From the IMG/VR virus record IMGVR_UViG_3300044617_000246, positions 1 through 28,007 of that record: a stretch of DNA of 28,007 nt; one strand, written 5' to 3'. A program made the translations under genes and the position numbers. Source of the stretch: a virus. The notes beneath the pieces are model-generated. The model was not told where the DNA came from. It ran no database searches and saw nothing but the letters and a program-made list of their open reading frames with translations. Positions 22,169 to 28,007 of this stretch are shown here, one piece after another. Every line of letters begins with the position of its first letter. Positions within the stretch are counted from its first letter, which is position 1.

Positions 22169-24043
22169 TTATGAGTTTTGTATAACAATCCAGTCATTAT
22201 CGTAGTAGTCTACTGAGTTTTCTGTCACGGTCATGGACGCAGTAGTGTTATCTAAAACGGTGGTAACGCTATTAGATGTATATAGGTTATAGTGAGTGGT
22301 TACATTTGTTGAGGTAAATGCTGCTGGATATATACCAAAGTTCTGGAATAATGCAGGAACTGCCCCAGAAGAAGAGTGTGAGAATTTTATATTTCCGCTT
22401 ACTGCGGCTGTAAAAACAATTACGACATGGTGTAGCTCACCTAGTTTAAATACATCTGAGACACTTGTTTGCGAGGTCTTGTTTACCCCATTTATATAAA
22501 TAGCAGATATATTAGTTTTGCTTATTGTCCCCGTACTTCCCCACGAATAATTTGAAGCAGCATATGATCCGCTAGAGACTGTTGATACTAGGCCACTGGC
22601 TGTTAGGGCATATGGTGTATAGAAAAACTCTAAGGTATTAATTGAGGAGGTAGTATTAATATAAAAACCAGAACTTGAAATAGTTCTTATTCCGTTTTTA
22701 GCATTTCTTGATAAAATTGGGTATTTATTATTTCCAATTGTAATATCATATACTGAGACCCCTGCTACTCCTTCTAATGTAGAAATATAAGATGCGCTAT
22801 TAGAGGCATAGGCAATTTGATTATTATAGAATTTAATTTGAAGATCAAATATCTTAGGAAGATACTTACTGCTATCTGTAGTGGATAAAGTTATCTTTAA
22901 ATAAACTTGCTTATTACCATTAAAGCTTGCAAGTGTGAATTGAGGGATTACCTGACCATTCTCGCATTCTTGATATGTTGATCCGTCTACTGAAACTTCT
23001 ACTGTTATTCCTTCTGTTCCGTTCCATTCAATTTTTGATGAATCTAAAACTGCTGCATATGGTAATGAAATATAGTCTGTTAAAACAACAGTCTTAGATC
23101 CCGTGGCCTTCTTAATAGACAGCGATTGCTCTGAGTCATTATATGACAAGTCATCAGTTATAAAATAATCCCATGTTTTATTTCCAGGATATGAATAGAT
23201 AAACTGAGTTGAGATATTATTATCATATAGGTCAAATAGCTCGCCGCTGTCTGGATCTACAACCTGAATAGGGGATATTTCTGATGCCTCTAAATAATGA
23301 TTTTGAACCTGTGATCCAGATAAGGCATATCTATAAATGCCTACGCTATTAATTAGGAAGTAATCATCTGAGTCTAATGTTGGTCCAGTTGTTAATGAAA
23401 GTGTTGTATTTGTAAATACAAATCTGTTTAATGTTCTTGTAGAAACAAGCTGTCCATCTATATAAATGCACATCAATGTTGGGCTATATGTAGCAACAAT
23501 GTGATGAACCTTGTCTATATTGGAAAGGGTATGAGATAAAACCTCTGCGTTTATCTTAAATGTTATATTGCCTTTATCATAGAATAAACCAACATCCTCT
23601 GTTGAATCCGCCAAAATTGTTGTCTCGTTAGTTGTTGTAAATTGTGGATAAATCCATGCCTCTAATGTGAAGTCATTATCAGATGAAGTTAATGTTCCAA
23701 ATTGGCTGGTAGTTGTAGTAGCAGTATAATCTTTTGTTATAACATACTCAATAGAGTTAGCACTTGTTATTTTTGTTGCTCTTGAATTACCTACAACAAT
23801 TGGGACAATATCTGTTTCTGGATCCCCCGCATAAAAGCTATCATTCTCACACCCTGAATGATCATATGCTAAATCTCCAAAAATATTGGCGTATGAAGAA
23901 ATTGCTGGGTCATCTAATATATCCTGATATGTTGCATATTCTGATTCTAGAGATGTATAGTTTGCAATGTCTACAGTTGTAAGATCATCTAAAGGATAGT
24001 ATCCAATTGGATAGTCTGATAAAATTGTTGATCTATATGACAT
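22169..24043 (-). CDS. LamG/concanavalin-like domain fibre or adhesin
   Basis: This 624-residue beta-rich protein has at least one clear LamG-type jelly roll. Residues about 115-240 contain FTLEAWIYPQF, ADSTEDVGLFYDKGNITFKI, VHHIVATYSPTLMCIYIDGQ and a SVGIYRYALSGSQVQNHY end, the standard strand order. A second, more divergent one spans about 470-605 (INTLEFFYTPYALTASGLVS, ELHHVVIVFTAAVSGNIKFS, NFGIYPAAFTSTNVTTHYNL). Between them lies a discoidin-like segment (EVSVDGSTYQEC, QVYLKITLST). Such domains bind glycans or host surface polymers. No signal peptide is visible, so it is probably a virion protein. It overlaps the glycine-rich gene by one base. The unusual place is upstream of the portal. 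Confidence 0.75.
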   Translation of the reverse strand: MSYRSTILSDYPIGYYPLDDLTTVDIANYTSLESEYATYQDILDDPAISSYANIFGDLAYDHSGCENDSFYAGDPETDIVPIVVGNSRATKITSANSIEYVITKDYTATTTTSQFGTLTSSDNDFTLEAWIYPQFTTTNETTILADSTEDVGLFYDKGNITFKINAEVLSHTLSNIDKVHHIVATYSPTLMCIYIDGQLVSTRTLNRFVFTNTTLSLTTGPTLDSDDYFLINSVGIYRYALSGSQVQNHYLEASEISPIQVVDPDSGELFDLYDNNISTQFIYSYPGNKTWDYFITDDLSYNDSEQSLSIKKATGSKTVVLTDYISLPYAAVLDSSKIEWNGTEGITVEVSVDGSTYQECENGQVIPQFTLASFNGNKQVYLKITLSTTDSSKYLPKIFDLQIKFYNNQIAYASNSASYISTLEGVAGVSVYDITIGNNKYPILSRNAKNGIRTISSSGFYINTTSSINTLEFFYTPYALTASGLVSTVSSGSYAASNYSWGSTGTISKTNISAIYINGVNKTSQTSVSDVFKLGELHHVVIVFTAAVSGNIKFSHSSSGAVPALFQNFGIYPAAFTSTNVTTHYNLYTSNSVTTVLDNTTASMTVTENSVDYYDNDWIVIQNS

Positions 24044-25014
24044 TATCCACCAACTGCTGATTTAAGATATCTAATTATAATTAATCCTGATCCGCCGTTA
24101 GCTCCAGCTGTGCCGTTACCTTGTCCATTTCCACCAATAACTTCATACCATCCTCCGCCTCCGCCGCCACCGCCACCTGTGTTTACTATTCCAGCAGTTG
24201 GAACTGCATGACCTGGTTTTCCAGTTGCAGATTTTCCGCCATTGCCTCCTCCGCCCAATCCTCCTGTTCCAGCAGTTCCATTAGCTCCAACTGTGCCATC
24301 GATTGATCCATAAGTCGCACCTCCTCCACCGCCACCTGCATAATAACCACCTACGCCAGTTGAAGTAACGGATGCCCAAGAAGAATATGAATTTGTTCCG
24401 TTTCCACCATTTCCTCCATTAGCATTATTTGTTCCAGAGTTATTTGAACCAACTGCGCCTGCTCCGCCACCGCCTGCTGATCCTACATATCCATAAACAA
24501 AATTTGACTGAGAAACAGGATTTACATCTCCACCTTTATTTCCTTGACCAGCAGTTCCATTACTTCCAGTGTTGTACCCACCATTACCAATTCCGCCACC
24601 GCCTGAGCCACCAACTAATGGCCATGTTGAGTAATAATTTGGCCCCATTCCTCCACCCTTTGCTGTTGATGCGGCAAAAACAGAATCACTTCCTTGTCCT
24701 CCAGATCCTTCAGAGTTACCAGGACCGCCAGCTCCAACATTAATAAAGTAAGAAAAGTTGTCAAAACTGTTGGAATCATATACAAGTCCACCAGCACCGC
24801 CAGCACCGCCAGCGCCACCGCCCATAAAGTTTCCACCACCACCTCCTGCAATACAAATAGATTCGTAAGCAATTGGTCCGTTTTGAATTGTTATTGTTGT
24901 GCTAGCTGTAAATGTTCTATAGTAATATGTTGCATCTGATGTAACTACTCCGCCACCAGTTATTTCTGGACCACCATTAGTATTGACACCTAATGCCATA
25001 GCAGCATATGTCAT
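24043..25014 (-). CDS. Glycine-rich tail fibre/adhesin
   Basis: This 323-residue protein starts with a small beta domain (YYYRTFTASTTITIQNGPIA). It continues with about 250 residues dominated by Gly-Gly runs punctuated by Asn, Ser and Ala (ICIAGGGGGNFMGGGAGGAG, YYAGGGGGGATYGSID), and ends GGSGLIIIRYLK. This start and end are characteristic of the glycine-rich domain found in phage and bacterial surface proteins. Polyglycine-II bundles form tips of fibre adhesins in some phages; a receptor-binding role here is an inference. It starts two bases after the collagen-like gene stop. The long G-rich mRNA segments can mimic Shine-Dalgarno sites. Confidence 0.78.
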   Translation of the reverse strand: MTYAAMALGVNTNGGPEITGGGVVTSDATYYYRTFTASTTITIQNGPIAYESICIAGGGGGNFMGGGAGGAGGAGGLVYDSNSFDNFSYFINVGAGGPGNSEGSGGQGSDSVFAASTAKGGGMGPNYYSTWPLVGGSGGGGIGNGGYNTGSNGTAGQGNKGGDVNPVSQSNFVYGYVGSAGGGGAGAVGSNNSGTNNANGGNGGNGTNSYSSWASVTSTGVGGYYAGGGGGGATYGSIDGTVGANGTAGTGGLGGGGNGGKSATGKPGHAVPTAGIVNTGGGGGGGGGWYEVIGGNGQGNGTAGANGGSGLIIIRYLKSAVGG

Positions 25015-25016
25015 GG

Positions 25017-26264
25017 TTAACCTAGTCCTGGACCAGATATTACAAATGTATCTGTATCAACACAGAGTATTGTTGCAAGCCCGTATCTAGGAATTGTTCT
25101 ATTGCCAGTAGTTAAAAATGATGCAAATCTCATTGTAACTCCAGATCCTTGTGTAATTGTTTGTGAAGAAGAAGAATTATTATATATAACAACATTTTGA
25201 CCAGCTGTAAATACTGATGCAGGAACTGTAATTCCACCAGTTGTTATACTAATAAATTTTCCGTTATCTGAAGAAAGCAGTGTATAACTAGCGCTTTTAG
25301 TATTTTGAGGAACGGTTGCTGGTCCTTCTGGTCCAGTTGTTCCTTGAGTTCCTGTTGCGCCCTGTGTACCTGTTGCGCCCTGTGTACCTGTTGCACCTTG
25401 TGTGCCTGTTGTGCCTTGTGGGCCAGCTGTTCCTTGAGATCCTGTTGTTCCTTGAGTTCCTGTTGCGCCCTGTGTACCTGTTTCACCCTGTGTGCCTGTT
25501 GTGCCTTGTACTCCAGTTGTTCCCTGTGTGCCAGTTGTTCCCTGTATGCCAGTTTCACCCTGTGTGCCTGTTGCACCTTGTGCTCCATTTGTTCCTTGTA
25601 TGCCAGTTGTTCCTTGTATACCAGTTTCACCCTGTGTTCCTGTTGCACCTTGGGCTCCAGTTGTTCCTTGTGATCCAGTAAAACCTTGTGTGCCAGTTGT
25701 TCCTTGAGATCCTTGAATTGGACCAACGTTAGTCCAGGCAGAACCAGTCCAAACATAAAGATCTCCAGTGATTATGTATGCATCACCTAAAGTTCCTGTT
25801 GGATGTGCAGACTGTAGCGCACCTAAACTTGCATAAGTTCCTAAAATATCAACACCAGTTCCAGCAACACCTTGAGTTCCTGTTGTTCCTTGAGTTCCCG
25901 TTGCGCCCTGTGTACCCGTCTCACCTTGTGAACCTGTTGTGCCTTGTGCGCCAGTTGTTCCTTGAGTACCAGTTGTTCCTTGTGTACCAGTTTCACCCTG
26001 TGTGCCTGTTGCGCCTTGTGCTCCAGTTGTTCCTTGTGTACCAGTTGTTCCTTGGGTTCCTGTTGCACCTTGTGCTCCAGTTGTTCCTTGCGTTCCAGTA
26101 GTTCCTTGAAGGCCCTGTGTGCCCTGCGTTCCAGTAGTTCCTTGTGGTCCTGGGTTTGCTGTTAAATATGTATCAATATTTTGTGCAAGCAATTGAATGT
26201 CCGCAGGAATATCTGGCGGATCTGAATAAGCGGGAAAACTAAAACCCTTTGATGTTGAGCCCAT
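25017..26264 (-). CDS. Collagen-like repeat tail fibre protein
   Basis: This 415-residue protein has a short N-terminal anchor (about 1-38, FSFPAYSDPPDIPADIQLLA) and two blocks of Gly-X-Y triplets, residues about 39-137 and 181-315, built from GTTGTQG, GATGTQG and GETGTQG units. The blocks are separated by a small domain (GDAYIITGDLYVWTGSAWTN) often seen in phage collagen-like fibres. The C-terminal domain (YTLLSSDNGKFISITTGGIT, ending DTDTFVISGPGLG) matches trimerising fibre tips. X and Y positions are almost all Thr, Gln, Ala and Glu, with very little proline. The ATG lies six bases after TATAAT and has no Shine-Dalgarno. It is likely a virion fibre. Confidence 0.88.
   Translation of the reverse strand: MGSTSKGFSFPAYSDPPDIPADIQLLAQNIDTYLTANPGPQGTTGTQGTQGLQGTTGTQGTTGAQGATGTQGTTGTQGTTGAQGATGTQGETGTQGTTGTQGTTGAQGTTGSQGETGTQGATGTQGTTGTQGVAGTGVDILGTYASLGALQSAHPTGTLGDAYIITGDLYVWTGSAWTNVGPIQGSQGTTGTQGFTGSQGTTGAQGATGTQGETGIQGTTGIQGTNGAQGATGTQGETGIQGTTGTQGTTGVQGTTGTQGETGTQGATGTQGTTGSQGTAGPQGTTGTQGATGTQGATGTQGATGTQGTTGPEGPATVPQNTKSASYTLLSSDNGKFISITTGGITVPASVFTAGQNVVIYNNSSSSQTITQGSGVTMRFASFLTTGNRTIPRYGLATILCVDTDTFVISGPGLG
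25320..25724 (-). repeat. Collagen-coding tandem repeat, block 2
   Basis: This block repeats imperfect 9-base (one triplet) and 18-base units encoding Gly-X-Y, seen on the plus strand as recurring ttgttccttg, ttgcgccctg and ttgcaccttg. It is entirely within the fibre gene. Confidence 0.85.
25857..26150 (-). repeat. Collagen-coding tandem repeat, block 1
   Basis: The same Gly-X-Y coding repeat as block 2, separated from it by about 130 bases that encode a small globular insert. The similarity of units between the blocks would allow slippage and recombination, so repeat number may vary. Confidence 0.85.
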
Positions 26265-26276
26265 TTTAAAATTATA
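26265..26276 (-). promoter_or_regulatory. Candidate leaderless promoter (-10 TATAAT) for collagen-like gene
   Basis: GG-TATAAT (26276-26271), six bases, ATG at 26264. A TTGTTA lies 15 bases upstream of the -10, a short spacing. The 33-base gap to the FkbM stop has no Shine-Dalgarno for this ATG. Confidence 0.45.
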
Positions 26277-26297
26277 CCACCTTAAATATTATAACAA

Positions 26298-27557
26298 TCA
26301 TTTAGAACTAAAACACTCTGGGTGCCTAATTACTAAAGCCTTATTAACCCAAACCTGGTCTTCAATATTCCAGCCCCATTCGTATGAAACGTCTATTAGG
26401 GCAAATCCGTTGTTATTCATAAATTCTGTAATCTTATCAGTAGTTACGTGGTCATCATGGACAGAAGTTTTTTCAGTCTCTAAATGAAATAAACGAACGT
26501 CTTTTAGCCTGTCCCCAAATCCTTGTAGCACCTGCCAGCTATATCCTTCTGTATCTACCTTAACAACATCTATCTTATCATTAACCCCTAAATTTAATAA
26601 AAGTGTGTCCATACGAGTAGAAGGAACTTTTATTTTTTGTATTTTATCTGCATAATATTCTGGGGAGGGGCTTATAGATCTATCTTTATTAAACACTGAA
26701 GATGTGCCAGAAGACTCTTTATCATCTCCATTAACAATATAGAAATCAATTTGCCCGTCTTTTTCTGTAATAGCTGTATAAATAATATCCATCCATGGGT
26801 AATTAGATCGTGTTTGGCTAACAGCATTTACATTAGCATCTACAGCAATTACCCTAGTGCTATTTAATTTCTTATATAAATAGTAAGCATCATCACCATC
26901 TCTTGTTCCAATATCTATAATTATAGGAGCATCACTATCAAAGTGTTTACGGAAATTAGTTACTACTGGTTCTAGTGGATCAATATATTCTCTTGTTTCA
27001 AATAATTTAAGATTGCTAAGAATCGCTGTTCTGTATCCATGCGTTATATCCTTTTTAAGGATTTCTTGGAACAAGTCGTATGACTCATCTTTTCTGCCGA
27101 CCCACCAACCAGCAACTGCTTTTTCAAATATCAAACAGTACTCTCCTGGATAATCTACCCAAGTAGGAAGGGCGTTTACTTTATTTTTTGTATACATTAG
27201 GCCTGTCTCAGAAAATGTATATGCCTCTTGCCAACGCTTTGCCCTTTCGCAGTATCTTGCTAAAAGAAACCACGCCTCTGGTCTTGTTGGAATATATGCA
27301 ACAGCTTTTAAGAATAAGTTATGTACGGTGCTTTCACGATTTTTTTGATTTTCAAAACATTGAGCAGATTTTAAAAGAGATGTGTATACATATTCTGGAT
27401 GAGAGTTATATCCATATTCTGCTGCACGAAGATAGAAAGAAACGGCAGAAGCTGTTTGTCCAGCCTTTTCATATTCCATTGCAATCTTAAAGCTTAAAAT
27501 AGGATTAAAAGGATCTTTAGAAAGATCAACGACTAAATCATTTATTGACTTAAACAT
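26298..27557 (-). CDS. TPR - FkbM family methyltransferase
   Basis: This 419-residue two-part protein has about 165 N-terminal residues of TPR-like helix pairs (ILSFKIAMEYEKAGQTASAV, PEAWFLLARYCERAKRWQEA, and a third pair). From residue about 205 follows an FkbM-type SAM-dependent methyltransferase: motif I IIIDIGTRDGDDAYYLYKKL, acidic strand VIAVDANVNAV, then KVPSTRMDTLL, DVVKVDTEGYSWQVLQG and LFHLETE, the conserved family blocks. FkbM enzymes O-methylate sugars or polyketides, so a methylated glycan is the likely target. GAGG lies a few bases upstream of the ATG, and the start overlaps the GH130-like gene by eight bases, implying coupled expression. Confidence 0.85.
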   Translation of the reverse strand: MFKSINDLVVDLSKDPFNPILSFKIAMEYEKAGQTASAVSFYLRAAEYGYNSHPEYVYTSLLKSAQCFENQKNRESTVHNLFLKAVAYIPTRPEAWFLLARYCERAKRWQEAYTFSETGLMYTKNKVNALPTWVDYPGEYCLIFEKAVAGWWVGRKDESYDLFQEILKKDITHGYRTAILSNLKLFETREYIDPLEPVVTNFRKHFDSDAPIIIDIGTRDGDDAYYLYKKLNSTRVIAVDANVNAVSQTRSNYPWMDIIYTAITEKDGQIDFYIVNGDDKESSGTSSVFNKDRSISPSPEYYADKIQKIKVPSTRMDTLLLNLGVNDKIDVVKVDTEGYSWQVLQGFGDRLKDVRLFHLETEKTSVHDDHVTTDKITEFMNNNGFALIDVSYEWGWNIEDQVWVNKALVIRHPECFSSK

Positions 27558-28005
27558 TTAAAGCCTCTTCAATCATTGTATTAATAACTTGACCAGGAAC
27601 TTGTAATACAAAAGCTGCATTATCTTGAAATCCAAAACTGACTAAAAGGTTGCCATCATGTTCTGCAGCTCCTGCACAAAACTCAATCTGCCCATCTAGA
27701 AAAGCCCAATTTGTAGGAGAAACTCCCACTAAAACAAAATCTTCATCCCATACACATATGCGGTGTCTATAGGTTCCATTCTTTTGCTTCATATAATTTT
27801 TAAACAAAACAACTTCATGAGAAATAGCAATATAGTGCTTGCCCCATTTAATTAACTGAGATCCGCCACGTTGTTCTGTATCAGGCTCTACGCCCTGTTT
27901 AAGACTTATTTGTTCACAACGAGCAGGCAGCTTAGGAAAAGTTTTTACAAGCTCGGTTGGAGAAGTCCATTTAATATAATGAAATGGCTTATCAAGAATA
28001 GGCAT
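27550..28005 (-). CDS. GH130-like glycan-acting protein, C-terminal part
   Basis: This frame reads 151 residues to the right edge. The conserved blocks GGSQLIKWGKHYIAISHEVV and GQIEFCAGAAEHDGNLLVSF, then GFQDNAAFVLQVP, match the second half of GH130-like five-bladed beta-propellers (mannoside phosphorylases/hydrolases and relatives). Members are about 300 residues or longer, so the Met at 28005 is probably internal and the N-terminal half, with the usual catalytic Asp, lies outside the window. Activity therefore cannot be judged. Such domains are often encoded next to glycosyltransferases and FkbM methyltransferases. It overlaps the FkbM start by eight bases. Confidence 0.7.
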   Translation of the reverse strand: MPILDKPFHYIKWTSPTELVKTFPKLPARCEQISLKQGVEPDTEQRGGSQLIKWGKHYIAISHEVVLFKNYMKQKNGTYRHRICVWDEDFVLVGVSPTNWAFLDGQIEFCAGAAEHDGNLLVSFGFQDNAAFVLQVPGQVINTMIEEALNV

Positions 28006-28007
28006 CC

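Noticed and set aside
24121-24939. Short frames opposite or within the glycine-rich gene
   Set aside because: They arise from repeated glycine codons and have no start signals or family pattern.
25320-26150. CRISPR-like or minisatellite repeat array
   Set aside because: Units are multiples of 9 bases, in frame, imperfect and without unique spacers; they encode collagen triplets.
25305-26165. Cys-, Pro- or Leu-rich plus-strand and alternate-frame open frames
   Set aside because: They are shadows of the collagen-coding repeat; their periodic composition follows from the Gly-X-Y codons.

Overview
This window is a late structural module of a tailed phage or prophage. Every credible gene lies on the minus strand, so transcription runs from high to low coordinates. 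The gene order is: (terminase presumably beyond the right edge) - surface/adhesin block - portal - protease/scaffold - major capsid - head-tail connectors - major tail protein - frameshifted tail assembly chaperone - tape measure - distal tail and minor tail proteins. A tube protein, a G/GT-type chaperone and no sheath gene indicate a long-tailed, non-contractile (siphovirus-type) phage with an HK97-fold capsid. Base composition is AT-rich (by eye the high 30s %GC). The style of the minor tail proteins and of the small protein before the portal recalls phages of Actinobacteria, but the host assignment is a weak inference. No integrase, tRNA, rRNA, CRISPR or insertion sequence was found.

Right part (22.1-28 kb): an unusual block upstream of the portal. 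It holds the C-terminal part of a GH130-like beta-propeller protein, a TPR-FkbM methyltransferase, a Thr-rich collagen-like fibre protein, a glycine-rich fibre/adhesin, and a protein with two LamG-like domains. These look like surface-exposed fibres plus carbohydrate-modifying enzymes.

Middle part (13.2-22.1 kb): a small conserved pre-portal protein, the portal, an XkdF-like prohead protease fused to an acidic coiled-coil scaffold, the capsid protein, five head-tail completion proteins and the tail tube protein. The protease gene contains a perfect internal Shine-Dalgarno and an in-frame GTG, which suggests a separately made scaffold (lambda C/Nu3 style). Near-identical intrinsic terminators follow the capsid and tube genes, each immediately followed by a promoter.

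Left part (1-13.6 kb): the chaperone G/GT pair, joined by a canonical CCCAAAC -1 frameshift site with a downstream hairpin; a 2,407-residue tape measure protein; and five tail-tip/minor tail proteins, the last running off the left edge. The most interesting feature is inside the tape measure. Residues about 1320-1505 read as an ADP-ribosyltransferase domain with an R-(S-x-S)-(E-x-E) triad, next to a second unrecognised segment (about 970-1200). A toxin-like enzyme carried in the tape measure could be delivered to the host with the DNA.

Four genes (152-residue minor tail protein, pre-portal protein, protease, collagen-like protein) have TANAAT-type -10 boxes 6-8 bases before an ATG and no Shine-Dalgarno, suggesting leaderless transcripts at transcription-unit boundaries.
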